NCBI GenBank assembly: GCA_002281485.1
Contig: NCGF01000018.1
Location: 1 to 62,442 of the forward strand
DNA from: Sphingomonas sp. 28-66-16
Lineage (GTDB): Bacteria; Pseudomonadota; Alphaproteobacteria; Sphingomonadales; Sphingomonadaceae
Reading direction: 5' to 3'
DNA length: 62,442 bases
In this document: in pieces, positions 27,351-36,114 of the stretch
How the letters are laid out: every line of letters starts with the position of its first letter
How positions within the stretch are numbered: position 1 is the first letter of the stretch
Notes under the pieces: generated by a model
What the model was told of the DNA's origin: nothing
The model's input: only the letters and a program-made list of their open reading frames with translations
Database searches by the model: none
Made by a program: the position numbers and the translations under genes

Positions 27351-28010
27351 TCACGACTCCGGGACGAGTTCGATCACATCGAGCATCGATTCGAACTGCG
27401 GCGCCGGCAAGACGAGCCGCCAGCGATTCTCGCCGACACGCTCGACATAGCCGATCATGTCGCGGCCGGCATCCCGGCCGTAGCGCATCTGCCGCGTTTC
27501 ATCGCCGAGGATCAACGTGCCGAGAAAGATCGCTCGCGACGGGCTGTCATGAAAGATCAGCCCTGAAGGCCGTTGCGCGCCGTCGAGCTTGACGAAGCTC
27601 GAGGTGCTACCGCCATCGCCGATCCGGCAATGGAAATCGGGATAGCGGGTGAATTCGGCCATCGCCGTGCCCACCGCGCCCAGCTTGAAAACGCGGCAGC
27701 GATACGCCCCCGATGGCGGCACCGCCCCGGACAAGGCGCGATCGGGATCGAACAAGGCACCCTGTTCTTCGATCTTTGCGGCGTCGCCGATCCGCGCGCG
27801 CGCCAGCGCCTTCATCCATGAGTCGCGCCAGCTACGCAACCGATCCCGATCGGCCTTCGTGGCCAGGCGCTTCCAGTTGGTCGAATCGACCGGCATCGCG
27901 TTGGCGGGGCCCTGGCTGTGGGCGGCACAGCCCGCAAGGCTCAGCGCCAGCGTCGTCGCCAGGGCAAGCGGGCCGGTGCCTGTCAATCGGATCGTAGGTA
28001 AATGGGTCAT
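27351..28010 (-). CDS. DUF4893-like lipoprotein
   Basis: A 219-residue probable lipoprotein with a signal ending in the lipobox SLAGC. The body matches my recollection of DUF4893 (NWKRLATKADRDRLRSWRDSW, QGALFDPDRAL, YRCRVFKLG). The function of that family is unknown. The cysteines in YRCRVFK and FHCRIGDG may form a disulfide in the periplasm. The start MTHLPTIRLTG at 28010 gives a normal signal peptide; a frame extension to 28028 does not improve it. It lies 42 bases downstream of the 3-hydroxybutyrate dehydrogenase gene, and its stop faces the CDF gene across 9 bases. Confidence 0.72.
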   Translation of the reverse strand: MTHLPTIRLTGTGPLALATTLALSLAGCAAHSQGPANAMPVDSTNWKRLATKADRDRLRSWRDSWMKALARARIGDAAKIEEQGALFDPDRALSGAVPPSGAYRCRVFKLGAVGTAMAEFTRYPDFHCRIGDGGSTSSFVKLDGAQRPSGLIFHDSPSRAIFLGTLILGDETRQMRYGRDAGRDMIGYVERVGENRWRLVLPAPQFESMLDVIELVPES

Positions 28011-28052
28011 GCAACCGCAGCTAACCACGTGCGCCGGTGCTTGCCAAGCGGA

Positions 28053-28838
28053 TCAGGCGGCGGTCCAGCCGCCATCGATCGACAGATTGGCGCCGGTGAT
28101 CGACTTGGCCTCGTCCCGGCAGAGATAGAGTGCCAGCGCTGCCACCTGCTCCGACGTCACGAATTCCTTGGTCGGCTGGGCATCGAGCAGCACGTCGTTG
28201 ATCACCTGATCGCGGGTGAGCCCGCGCGAGGCCATGGTGTCGGGTATCTGATGCTCGACGAGCGGGGTCCAGACATAGCCGGGGCTGATCGCGTTGACGG
28301 TAATGCCGAAGGTCGCGACTTCGAGCGCGACCGTCTTGGTCAGCCCGGCGAGGCCGTGCTTCGCCATTACATAGGCCGTCTTGTTGGGGCTCGCGACGAG
28401 CGAGTGTGCCGAGGCGGTCGAGATGATCCGGCCCCATTTCTTCTCCTTCATGTGCGGCACGGCGGCCCGCATCATGTACCAGGCAGAGGTCAAGTTGATC
28501 TTGATGATCGCCTCGAACTTGTCGGGCGGAAAATCCTCGATCGCCGCGACATGCTGGATACCGGCATTGTTGACGATGATATCGGGGCCGCCAAGCTCGG
28601 CGTGGCAGCGCGCGACCAGCGCCGCGATCTCATCTGGCTTGGTCATGTCGGCAGCGTCGTAGAGGGCGGTGGCGCCGCTGCTGGCTTCCAGCGCCGCGCG
28701 CTCCTTCTCGATCGCGTCGGCGTCGCCGAAACCGTTGATCATGACGCTTGCCCCGTCGGCGGCGAAGGCCTTGGCATAGTCGAGGCCGATCCCCGAGGTC
28801 GAGCCGGTGATGATGGCAGACTTACCCTTGAGGAACAT
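28053..28838 (-). CDS. bdhA: 3-hydroxybutyrate dehydrogenase (SDR family)
   Basis: An NAD-dependent oxidoreductase converting D-3-hydroxybutyrate to acetoacetate, used in poly-3-hydroxybutyrate and ketone-body metabolism. The classical SDR features are the cofactor motif TGSTSGIG, NNAGIQH and the catalytic serine and YxxxK in ASAHSLVASPNKTAYVMAKH. Features that favour this specific enzyme over other SDRs are AGIQHVAAIEDFPPDKF, SPGYVWTPLVEHQIPD and SEQVAALALYLCRDEAKSITG. The length of 261 is typical. It follows the patatin gene by 16 bases on the same strand, a recurrent pairing in sphingomonads. Confidence 0.92.
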   Translation of the reverse strand: MFLKGKSAIITGSTSGIGLDYAKAFAADGASVMINGFGDADAIEKERAALEASSGATALYDAADMTKPDEIAALVARCHAELGGPDIIVNNAGIQHVAAIEDFPPDKFEAIIKINLTSAWYMMRAAVPHMKEKKWGRIISTASAHSLVASPNKTAYVMAKHGLAGLTKTVALEVATFGITVNAISPGYVWTPLVEHQIPDTMASRGLTRDQVINDVLLDAQPTKEFVTSEQVAALALYLCRDEAKSITGANLSIDGGWTAA

Positions 28839-28854
28839 CGCAGCTTACTCCGTA

Positions 28855-30042
28855 TCAGTGATTGGTGGCATGGACCGAACGCCTGAGGCCGTTCTTCGGG
28901 CACAAATCGAACGCCGCACTTTTGCCCGTCAGCACATTTTCGGTGACGAGTTGCGCGCCTGTCATCGTCATCTCGAGCGCCAGCCGTCCGGCGTCCCAAT
29001 GCTCGCGCATCGTCCGCGCCGAAAACTCGAAATCGCGCGAACCGCCTTCCCAGGCATTGGCGCGATAGATGAGCTGGACGAGATTGACCGGCTGTTCGGC
29101 TGCCGCCTGGGCCAGTGCCGCAACGTCGGCATCCTGCATCATGTCCTTGGGCAGCTTGCCCAGCACTTTCCTGATCGCCTCGCGCTCCTGGCGCAATTTC
29201 ATGATCTGGTCGGACACCTGACGGGTGCGGCTGGAAAAACGAATCTCCTTCTCGCGCGCCATCACGTCCATGATCGTCCGCGGCGGCTCAGTGGCGGCCG
29301 AGAACAGGTCGACCTGAAACACCAGCATCGACGTGCGCTGATTGTCGAGGACATGCGAGAGCGGCGTGTTCGAGACCAGCCCGCCGTCCCACCACCAATG
29401 CCCGTCGATCTCGACCGGCGGCAGCCCGGGCGGCAGCGCCCCCGATGCCATCACGTGCCGGGCGTCGAGCCGCTCGATCGCGGTATCGAAATAGCGAAAA
29501 TTGCCACTGACGACGTCGACCGCGCCGACCGAAAGCCGGACCGGGCCATTGTTGACCAGATCCCAGTCGATCAGCGAATCGAGCGTCTCCCTAAGCGGCG
29601 CGCTGTCATAATAGCTCAGCGCGCCGGCCGTTCCCGGCATCGCCATGTTGGGCGGCACCAGACGGGGCGTGAAGAAACCAGGGACGCCGGTCGCAAGCAC
29701 CATGCCCGCCGACCATTCGTGAACGAACTCCCGAACCATATCGTTCGGGAAGATCGGGAAACTGGGGAGCGCGCTCGTCATTTTGTCCCAGAAAGCGCTC
29801 AGCCGTTCGACCCGGCGCTCGGGGGGATTGCCGGCAAAGATCGCGGCGTTGATCGATCCGATCGAAATCCCAGCAACCCAATCGACATCGATCCCGCTGT
29901 CGGAGAGTCCGTCGATCACACCTGCCTGATAGCTGCCCAGCGCCCCACCACCCTGCAAGACCAGCGCGACACAGTCAGGCAACGCGAGCGCGCCGCGATG
30001 ACGTCGATCAAGAGGCGGCGCATCGTTCATCGCCGGGGACAT
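28855..30042 (-). CDS. Patatin-like phospholipase family protein
   Basis: A cytoplasmic lipid acyl hydrolase of about 395 residues with a Ser-Asp dyad. The oxyanion hole is LVLQGGGALGSYQAGV, the nucleophile is in GISIGSINAA, and the aspartate is in WWWDGGLVSNTPL. A C-terminal helical region of about 130 residues follows the patatin core. The start MSPAMNDAPP at 30042 follows AAGG; the same frame remains open for 130 further codons, but that part is antisense to the ypfJ gene and has no coding character. It is grouped with 3-hydroxybutyrate dehydrogenase, which suggests a role in lipid or polyester turnover, but that is inference. Confidence 0.88.
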   Translation of the reverse strand: MSPAMNDAPPLDRRHRGALALPDCVALVLQGGGALGSYQAGVIDGLSDSGIDVDWVAGISIGSINAAIFAGNPPERRVERLSAFWDKMTSALPSFPIFPNDMVREFVHEWSAGMVLATGVPGFFTPRLVPPNMAMPGTAGALSYYDSAPLRETLDSLIDWDLVNNGPVRLSVGAVDVVSGNFRYFDTAIERLDARHVMASGALPPGLPPVEIDGHWWWDGGLVSNTPLSHVLDNQRTSMLVFQVDLFSAATEPPRTIMDVMAREKEIRFSSRTRQVSDQIMKLRQEREAIRKVLGKLPKDMMQDADVAALAQAAAEQPVNLVQLIYRANAWEGGSRDFEFSARTMREHWDAGRLALEMTMTGAQLVTENVLTGKSAAFDLCPKNGLRRSVHATNH

Positions 30043-30192
30043 GGGCCTTATCGTGCCGCACTGCAACGACGCTTTGGTGACGTCGCGCGCATTTCGCCGC
30101 AGGCGCCCCCCGCCGCGGCGATCATGGATGCTTGCAACCAGCGGCGGGGTTCCGCATTCAGCATCTACCGAACGCGGGAAGGGACAAACGCA

Positions 30193-31116
30193 ATGCGGCT
30201 CGACGACTTCGATCCGAATATCGACGTGGGAGACCAGCGCGGCCGCGGCGGCAGCGGCGGCGGCTTCGGCGGAGGCGGCGGCATGCTGCTCGGGCTCCTG
30301 CCTTTCGTCTTCAGCCGGTTCGGTTGTGGCGGCGTGGCCGTGCTGCTGGCGATCTTCGTCTTCTTCGGCGGCGGCCTGTCGCTGCTCGGCGGCGGCAGCA
30401 TCGGCGGGTCCGGCAGCGCACCGACGCAAATCGGCCGGTCAGCCCCGCAGGCCGGCACCGATGCGACGACGAGCTGCACGGTCGACGCCGAGAGCCGCGC
30501 GGCGTGCAACGCATTCAGTTCGGCGAACAAGACTTGGGCGGCGCTGTTTCAGCAGGCCGGACAGCGCTATCGCGCGCCGTCGCTGCAATTTTATGGCGGC
30601 GAGGGTCAATCCGGGTGCGGCGCAGCGCAGGCGGCGATGGGTCCCTTCTATTGCCCCAGCGACTCCGGCATTTACCTCGACACGAGCTTTTTCGCAGAGC
30701 TCGCCCAGCGCTTCGGCGCAAAAGGCGATTTTGCGCAGGATTATGTGATCGCGCATGAATTCGGGCATCACATCCAGAATCTGCTCGGCACGTCGGATCG
30801 CGTGCAGCGCCAGATGGCGCAATCAAGTCGTACCGAAGGCAACCGGCTCTCGGTGAGGCTCGAGCTGCAGGCGGATTGCTTCGCTGGTGTTTGGGCGGCG
30901 GCGAACCGCGCGCGGATGGAGCCGGGCGACCTCGAAGAAGGGCTGACCGCGGCGCAGGCGATCGGCGATGATACACTGCAGAAAGAAACCCAGGGCCGCG
31001 TCGTCCCCGACAGCTTCACCCATGGCACCTCTGCCGAGCGGATGCGCTGGCTCAAGCGCGGGATCGACAGCGGCGATCCGGCACAGTGCGACACGTTTAC
31101 AGGAGCCATCGACTGA
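30193..31116 (+). CDS. ypfJ: Neutral zinc metallopeptidase (YpfJ family)
   Basis: A 307-residue membrane-anchored protein of the putative neutral zinc metallopeptidase family. A glycine-rich N-terminus (MRLDDFDPNIDVGDQRGRGG) is followed by a hydrophobic segment at about residues 30-65. The zinc site is VIAHEFGHHIQNLLG, with a downstream glutamate in LELQADCFAGVWA. Family hallmarks FYCPSDSGIYLDTSFF and HGTSAERMRWLKRG are present. Its substrate is unknown. It diverges from the patatin gene. It is followed with overlap by a GNAT gene; their junction reads CTGA where ATGA would be expected. Confidence 0.9.
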   Translation: MRLDDFDPNIDVGDQRGRGGSGGGFGGGGGMLLGLLPFVFSRFGCGGVAVLLAIFVFFGGGLSLLGGGSIGGSGSAPTQIGRSAPQAGTDATTSCTVDAESRAACNAFSSANKTWAALFQQAGQRYRAPSLQFYGGEGQSGCGAAQAAMGPFYCPSDSGIYLDTSFFAELAQRFGAKGDFAQDYVIAHEFGHHIQNLLGTSDRVQRQMAQSSRTEGNRLSVRLELQADCFAGVWAAANRARMEPGDLEEGLTAAQAIGDDTLQKETQGRVVPDSFTHGTSAERMRWLKRGIDSGDPAQCDTFTGAID

Positions 31117-31742
31117 TCGACCCCGCGCTGCTGACGATCTGGGCACGCGGCTGGGCGGTTTCGCGCGGCGTGCCGCCGCCGGTCGAAGCGGATAGTGTGC
31201 TGACCACCGAAGTCGGGCTGCCCGATCAGCGGCGTCGGCATCTGTTGCTCGATGCCCCCAACGGCCTGGCGACGCTGGCGGCGACGATCGACATGCCCTT
31301 CGTGCTCATCAAGGCGCCGATCCCGGCGGCAACGGTGGCGGCCCTGCTGCCCGGGCACTGGCATGTCGAACGCACCGGGACGATGATGACGATCGCAGTG
31401 CTCTGCAAGACAGCGACGGCGTGGCGCGATGGCTATCGTGCCGTTATCCGGGCCGATGGCGGCACGACGCAGATCGACATCGTCGATCCCGCCGGCGGCC
31501 AGGCGGGCCGCGGCCGCATGACCGTGATCGAGGATCACGCGATCTTCGACCAGATCGTGATCGATCCGGCCCATCGCCGTCGCGGGCTCGGTCGCGCGCT
31601 GATGCTGGCGCTCGCCAATCAGGCGACGGCAGCGGGCGCGCGCGCCGGGATCCTCACCGCGACCGACATGGGGCTCGGGCTGTATCGCCAACTCGGCTGG
31701 GTCGACGGCGCGCCGTGGACGACCGCGCAGATCAGACCTTGA
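31086..31742 (+). CDS. GNAT family N-acetyltransferase
   Basis: An acetyl-CoA-dependent acyltransferase of about 210-218 residues. The C-terminal GNAT core carries FDQIVIDPAHRRRGLGRALM (the coenzyme A pyrophosphate loop) and LGLYRQLGWV. The start is uncertain. A GTG at 31086 overlaps ypfJ by 31 bases and lacks a ribosome site. A perfect AGGAG at 31101-31105 is instead positioned for a CTG at 31113, whose last two bases begin the ypfJ stop. The acceptor substrate cannot be inferred. It converges on the oxidoreductase gene with an 11-base overlap. Confidence 0.8.
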   Translation: MRHVYRSHRLIDPALLTIWARGWAVSRGVPPPVEADSVLTTEVGLPDQRRRHLLLDAPNGLATLAATIDMPFVLIKAPIPAATVAALLPGHWHVERTGTMMTIAVLCKTATAWRDGYRAVIRADGGTTQIDIVDPAGGQAGRGRMTVIEDHAIFDQIVIDPAHRRRGLGRALMLALANQATAAGARAGILTATDMGLGLYRQLGWVDGAPWTTAQIRP

Positions 31743-32721
31743 CGAGCATCTTGCCCTTGTTGCCGCCTGAAAACAGGCCAAGAAACGCCTCGGGCATGGC
31801 CGCGAGTCCCTCGTGCACGGTTTCTTCGCGCCTAAGCTGGCCCGACTGGAGCCATCCTGCCATTGCGCCGTAAAACTCGGCGGCCCGGTCCATAAAATCG
31901 CTGACGATGAAGCCCTGAATGCGAATGCGCGCGCCGATGATCCGGGCGGCGAACCGCAGTTCGGTGGGCGCGCCGGAATTATACATATCGATCATGCCGC
32001 AGATCGCGAAGCGCGCGCGCTCGTTGGCGGCGGCCAACGCAGCATCGAGATGCTCGCCGCCGACATTGTCGAAATAGACGTCGATCCCCGATGGCGACGC
32101 CGCCACGACCTTTTTGATCAGCGATCCTTCGGCCTTGTAGTCGATCACCTCATCGGCACCGAGCGACCTGACCCAAGCGCATTTGTCGGCGCCGCCCGCC
32201 GTGCCGATGACGGTCATGCCGCTGGCCTTGGCGATCTGGACGACGGTCGAGCCGACCGCGCCGGCGGCGGCAGACACGAGCACGGTGTCGCCGGCCTTTG
32301 CGCCCGCCACCTCGAGCAGTCCGAAATACGCCGTCATCCCGGGCATGCCGAGCTGGCCCAGAAAAGCTTGCGGCGGGACGCCGAGATCGGGGAGTTTCTG
32401 GCACTGGCCAGCGGGCAACACCGCCTCGTCGCGCCAGCCGGCCATGTGCAGGACGAGATCGCCGACCGCCAAGCCCTCGGTCATGCTCTCGACGACCTCG
32501 CCGACCGCGCCGCCCTGCATCGGCTCGCCGAGCACGAACGGCGGCGTATAGCTTTTGACGTCGTTCATCCGGCCCCGCATATAGGGATCGACCGACAGCC
32601 AGCGATTGGCGATCCGCACCATGCCGGGCTCGAGCGACACCGCCGGCAAATCGACAAGCGCGAAGTTTTCTGGGGTGGGCATGCCCATCGGACGTGATTT
32701 CAGCGACCATGCTCGGGCCAT
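31732..32721 (-). CDS. NADP-dependent oxidoreductase (MDR, PTGR/CurA-like)
   Basis: A 329-residue medium-chain reductase without the zinc ligands of alcohol dehydrogenases. The cofactor motif is VSAAAGAVGSTVVQIAK, followed by GTAGGADKCAWVRSLGADEVIDY. Other family marks are NRWLSVDPYMRGRM and GEPMQGGAVGEVVES near the N-terminus and FDNVGGEHLDAAL in the middle. Relatives reduce alkenal/enone double bonds, for instance curcumin or leukotriene B4 derivatives; the physiological substrate here is unknown. The start MARAWSLKSRP is preceded by CAGGAGA at good spacing. Confidence 0.92.
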   Translation of the reverse strand: MARAWSLKSRPMGMPTPENFALVDLPAVSLEPGMVRIANRWLSVDPYMRGRMNDVKSYTPPFVLGEPMQGGAVGEVVESMTEGLAVGDLVLHMAGWRDEAVLPAGQCQKLPDLGVPPQAFLGQLGMPGMTAYFGLLEVAGAKAGDTVLVSAAAGAVGSTVVQIAKASGMTVIGTAGGADKCAWVRSLGADEVIDYKAEGSLIKKVVAASPSGIDVYFDNVGGEHLDAALAAANERARFAICGMIDMYNSGAPTELRFAARIIGARIRIQGFIVSDFMDRAAEFYGAMAGWLQSGQLRREETVHEGLAAMPEAFLGLFSGGNKGKMLVKV

Positions 32722-32803
32722 CTTGCTCTCCTGTTCGTAATTTTTCGAAGCCAGGGTATGGTGCGCCGGCGGTAAATGCAAATCCCCCCTCAGCCGACAA
32801 GAA

Positions 32804-32832
32804 AAGGGCCCGGGCGCGATGCCCGGGCCCTT
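32804..32832 (-). terminator. Intrinsic terminator of the DUF2171 gene
   Basis: AAGGGCCCGGGC and GCCCGGGCCCTT form a perfect 12-bp stem with a 5-base loop. On the minus strand it is followed by TTTTCTTG, giving a U-rich tail, 35 bases beyond the stop of the leftward DUF2171 gene. Confidence 0.8.
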
Positions 32833-32866
32833 CCCGATGCCGCCGAGGCGGTCGAACAACCGTCGT

Positions 32867-33859
32867 TCAGTAGCTGGTCGAATAGCGACGTGATGTCCGG
32901 GTCTCGCCCGCACCACGATTGGCGTCTTCGAACAACGCCTGATTGCGCTCTTCGTCCTTCCAGTGATTCATCGCATCATCAGCGGTCTTGCGAATGGTCA
33001 CCTTGTCGTCGACGGACTGGATCCAGCGCGAGGGGATCGAATGATGGTGCCCGCCGGCATTGTCGTCATTCTTGGTCAGGATGATGCGATCGCCGCGGAC
33101 CTTGTCGACGGTGCCGACATGCGCGCCGTCCGATCCGACGACCTCCATATGCTCCTGGACCGAGGACAGCGACGACCGCTGGTTCTGACGCTCCTCACGC
33201 CAGCCGCTGAATTCCGAGTGGAACTTCGATCGGTTTTCCCGCCGATATTCGGCATAATCGCGGTCGAGCGCCTTGATCTGCTCGCGGCGCCAGCTGTCAT
33301 AATCGGCGTCGCTGCGATGGTGATCGTCGCGCTCGAGGCGTTCGTCATAGCGTTCGTCGAGCATCCGGCGGCGCTCCGCCTCGTCGTCGCCGAACCACGA
33401 GCGGACTTCGTCGCCCGCCCGGGACAAGAATCCCCGCTCGTCATAATCATAAGCGTCGTCCCGATCTGTGCGCTGGGGCTGAAGGCCATAACGATTGCCG
33501 CGCGGCTGTTGGCGCGCAAACCGATCGGGCCGCTCGCCATAACCGCCGAAGCGGCTGCCATCGTCGACGTCGCGATCGTTCTCGACGAAGCGTCGACCGT
33601 CCGACGCATAGCTGCCGCGATAAGAGGGATCGGTGCCGTAGCGCTGCTGTCGTGGCTGCTGGCCATAGCCACCGCGGCCACCCTGGGTGCGATCGCGTCC
33701 CCAATAGGTCTCGCTCTCGTAGCGCGCCGCGCTGCTGTCTCGCCCACCGCGATCCCAGTCGCTGGCGCGCGTGCCGCGGTCACGCGATTGCGCGAGATCA
33801 TCGTGGACGTCGTAATCGCCGCGTGGATCGGTGTTCTGGATGTAGCGTTCATAGCCCAT
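32867..33859 (-). CDS. DUF2171-like, low-complexity probable stress protein
   Basis: A 330-residue, highly charged, Arg/Asp/Gly/Tyr-rich protein with no signal peptide. The N-terminal two thirds is low complexity (GGRGGYGQQPRQQRYG and similar) and likely disordered. SWFGDDEAERRRM marks a segment often seen in envelope/stress proteins of sphingomonads. The C-terminal domain (VQEHMEVVGSDGAHVGTVDK ... HHHSIPSRWIQSVDDKV) fits DUF2171, a PRC-barrel-like beta domain. GAGGAGGA precedes the ATG. A GGAAC-type EcfG promoter lies about 70 bases upstream, suggesting induction in the general stress response. Molecular function is unknown. Confidence 0.8.
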   Translation of the reverse strand: MGYERYIQNTDPRGDYDVHDDLAQSRDRGTRASDWDRGGRDSSAARYESETYWGRDRTQGGRGGYGQQPRQQRYGTDPSYRGSYASDGRRFVENDRDVDDGSRFGGYGERPDRFARQQPRGNRYGLQPQRTDRDDAYDYDERGFLSRAGDEVRSWFGDDEAERRRMLDERYDERLERDDHHRSDADYDSWRREQIKALDRDYAEYRRENRSKFHSEFSGWREERQNQRSSLSSVQEHMEVVGSDGAHVGTVDKVRGDRIILTKNDDNAGGHHHSIPSRWIQSVDDKVTIRKTADDAMNHWKDEERNQALFEDANRGAGETRTSRRYSTSY

Positions 33860-33927
33860 GGCAGGGTCCTCCTCGATTTAACAAGCCTCTGACGCGACCG
33901 CCGAGCGCCACCGCGTCATGGCCGATC

Positions 33928-33953
33928 AACCGACGAAATTCGTCTATTGTTCC
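33928..33953 (-). promoter_or_regulatory. Probable sigma-EcfG (general stress) promoter
   Basis: On the minus strand GGAAC (33953-33949), a 16-base spacer and CGGTT (33932-33928) resemble the alphaproteobacterial EcfG consensus GGAAC-N16/17-CGTT. The -35 is perfect; the -10 has one deviation. It directs transcription into the DUF2171 gene. Confidence 0.55.
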
Positions 33954-34099
33954 GATAGTTACGCTAGCGTAATTGCGACGCGTCCCGGGGTTGAGCCGCT
34001 TCATCGCAACAGCAGGAATTGCACGGTGCGCGGGCTGGTTGCATCGGCCAACCCGGGGCGCTAATGCCGGGTGCTGCCGGCGTGCGCCGGATGACGGGC

Positions 34100-34175
34100 G
34101 GGGCCGTAGCTCAGATGGGAGAGCGCTGCAATCGCACTGCAGAGGTCAGGGGTTCGATTCCCCTCGGCTCCACCA
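34100..34175 (+). tRNA. tRNA-Ala, anticodon CGC, CCA encoded
   Basis: The 76-base cloverleaf starts GGGGCCGTAGCTCAG. The acceptor stem pairs GGGGCCG with CGGCTCC, including the G3-U70 pair that identifies alanine tRNAs. The anticodon stem CTGCA/TGCAG encloses ATCGCAC, giving anticodon CGC for GCG codons. The T-arm is AGGGGTTCGATTCCCCT, and CCA is encoded at 34173-34175. No integration signature (repeat of its 3' end) is visible downstream. Confidence 0.96.
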
Positions 34176-34263
34176 CCACCGTCCCTCAACAACTTACCGG
34201 CGTCGCAGGAAGGTTCGCTTAACCAACCTGCTCTAATATCGCCGTTCGTCATTTGAGGTTGGA

Positions 34264-36060
34264 ATGCCAGCGTCTGATCCGTCTCCGGTCATCAACCGCG
34301 CGATTATCGTGGGAATCATCTATTTTGTCGCGGCTTCCGCGATGATTTTGTTGACCCGTTTCGACAACGGCGTCGCCTCGCTTTGGCTCGCAACCGCGCC
34401 GCTGGTGGCTATGTTGGCCATCGCCGAACGCCGGCAGGCGGTCGCCACCGTGATTGCCTGCGGGGTTGGTGGCGTGGCAGCGACGACCATGTTCGGCTTC
34501 GGGCCCGCCGGCGCGATCCCGATGTTGATCGCCAATATCGGTGAAGCGACCATCGGCGCCGCTTTGTTGCGGCATTTCGGCCGGCAGCGCGACTATCTCG
34601 ACTCGCTCGAGGGCGTCGCCATTTTCGCGCTGGCCGCAGCCGCGATTCCGTCGGCAATCGCCGCGATTCCCGCGGCGATGTTCGCCAGTCCGGTCAACGG
34701 CGTCAGCTTCTGGGTCGAATGGCGTTCGTGGTTCGCGGGTCATGCGCTCGGCACCCTTTCGTTCGCCCCGATCGCGACGCTGGCGATCAATGGCGATTTC
34801 GGGCGCTGGCTGCGGGAGCTGCGCACACCGCGATCGGGGCGAAGCATCCGAGGCGAGGCGATCTTGTGGCTCGCCCTGATGGTGGCGGTCTGTGTCGCGG
34901 TGTTCCTGACATCCACGACGCCGCTGCTGTTCGTGCCGATGCTGCCGCTTATGGTCGTCAGCTTTCGGCTCGATCGACCGGGCACGGCGATCGCCATCGT
35001 GATCATTGCCGTGATCGGGGGCGGGCTCACGCTGCTGGGCTATGGGCCGCTCACCCTGGTGACCGGGGCCGCCGGCTGGCGGATGCAATTGTTCCAGGTC
35101 TATCTCGCGTTCACGGCGCTGACGGCGTTCCCGGTTGCCGCCGAACTCACTCAGCGCAAAGAAATCTTCAGCCGGCTGCTCGAGAGCGAGGCGCGCTACA
35201 AGCTCATCACCGAAAGCGCGACCGATATTATCGTCACGCTCGATCTGGGCGGAATCATCCGGTACGCTTCTCCCTCGGTGCGCGAAATCACTGGCTTTCG
35301 TCCCGAGGATTTGATCGGCCACAAGCCCGACGAACTCCTCGCGGGCCCTGATGCCGCGCGGCTCGCCGAATCATATCGGCGCGCGATCGACCGACCCGGT
35401 GCCAGCAGCACGACCGAATATCGCGCGATGGTGGCAAGCGGGGAAAACCGCTGGTTCGAAGCCAATACGCGATGCATCGTCGATGCCGCCGGCAGTCCGA
35501 CCGGCTGGGTCAGCGCGATCCGAGACATTTCGGAGCGCAAATCGCTCGAGTTCAAGCTGGCCCATGCTGCAACGACCGATCCGCTGACGGGGCTCGCGAA
35601 CCGTCGCAAGTTCGATTCGATTCTCGATCGCAAGATCGCCGAACGCCGCACCGACAAACAGCCCGGCTGCGTCGCGATCTTCGACATCGACTTCTTCAAG
35701 CGCGTCAATGACGAGCATGGCCATGCGGTTGGCGACATGGTGCTCGAAACCTTCGCCGCGGCGGCGCTTCGCGTGGTGCGGTCGGGCGATCATGTTGCCC
35801 GGCTGGGGGGTGAGGAATTCGGGTTGATCCTGCACGGGGTCGACGTCGATTGCGCCTCACGCATCTGCGATCGGCTGCGCGACGCGATATCGCGCGACGT
35901 CACCCTCACCCCCGACGGAGCATCGATCGTGATTACCGTCAGCGCCGGTATCGCCGAAATCGCACCAGGCGCATCGCGTCTCCAAATATTGCGCGCTGCC
36001 GACGAAGCGCTGTATCGCGCGAAGGCTGGCGGACGCGACCAGCTGGCGATCGCGGCCTGA
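34264..36060 (+). CDS. MASE1-PAS-GGDEF diguanylate cyclase
   Basis: A membrane-bound enzyme predicted to make c-di-GMP. Residues ~1-300 hold eight or more hydrophobic helices of the MASE1 sensor type (VASLWLATAPLVAMLA near residue 38). A PAS domain covers ~310-425 (LITESATDIIVTLDLGGIIR, ending in WVSAIRDISERK). The GGDEF domain covers ~435-598 with DPLTGLANRR, FDIDFFKRVND and the active motif RLGGEEFGLI. An RxxD inhibitory site is not evident before GGEEF. The ATG is preceded by TTGAGGTTGGA. It begins 88 bases after the tRNA. Its signal is unknown. Confidence 0.92.
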   Translation: MPASDPSPVINRAIIVGIIYFVAASAMILLTRFDNGVASLWLATAPLVAMLAIAERRQAVATVIACGVGGVAATTMFGFGPAGAIPMLIANIGEATIGAALLRHFGRQRDYLDSLEGVAIFALAAAAIPSAIAAIPAAMFASPVNGVSFWVEWRSWFAGHALGTLSFAPIATLAINGDFGRWLRELRTPRSGRSIRGEAILWLALMVAVCVAVFLTSTTPLLFVPMLPLMVVSFRLDRPGTAIAIVIIAVIGGGLTLLGYGPLTLVTGAAGWRMQLFQVYLAFTALTAFPVAAELTQRKEIFSRLLESEARYKLITESATDIIVTLDLGGIIRYASPSVREITGFRPEDLIGHKPDELLAGPDAARLAESYRRAIDRPGASSTTEYRAMVASGENRWFEANTRCIVDAAGSPTGWVSAIRDISERKSLEFKLAHAATTDPLTGLANRRKFDSILDRKIAERRTDKQPGCVAIFDIDFFKRVNDEHGHAVGDMVLETFAAAALRVVRSGDHVARLGGEEFGLILHGVDVDCASRICDRLRDAISRDVTLTPDGASIVITVSAGIAEIAPGASRLQILRAADEALYRAKAGGRDQLAIAA

Positions 36061-36114
36061 TCGCACCGGCAAAAGACGATTTCGCGCCTCGCCGTTCTGC
36101 CATATGGACTGGCC

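Noticed and set aside
28807-30192. 5' extension of the ypfJ frame making a 769-residue protein
   Set aside because: The extension is antisense to the patatin gene; the conserved family start MRLDDFDP lies at 30193 with its own ribosome site.
30043-30429. N-terminal extension of the patatin frame
   Set aside because: It is antisense to ypfJ, low complexity and lacks conservation; AAGG and ATG at 30042 fit better.
34176-34263. Attachment site behind tRNA-Ala
   Set aside because: No repeat of the tRNA 3' end and no integrase nearby; the following gene is an ordinary GGDEF protein.
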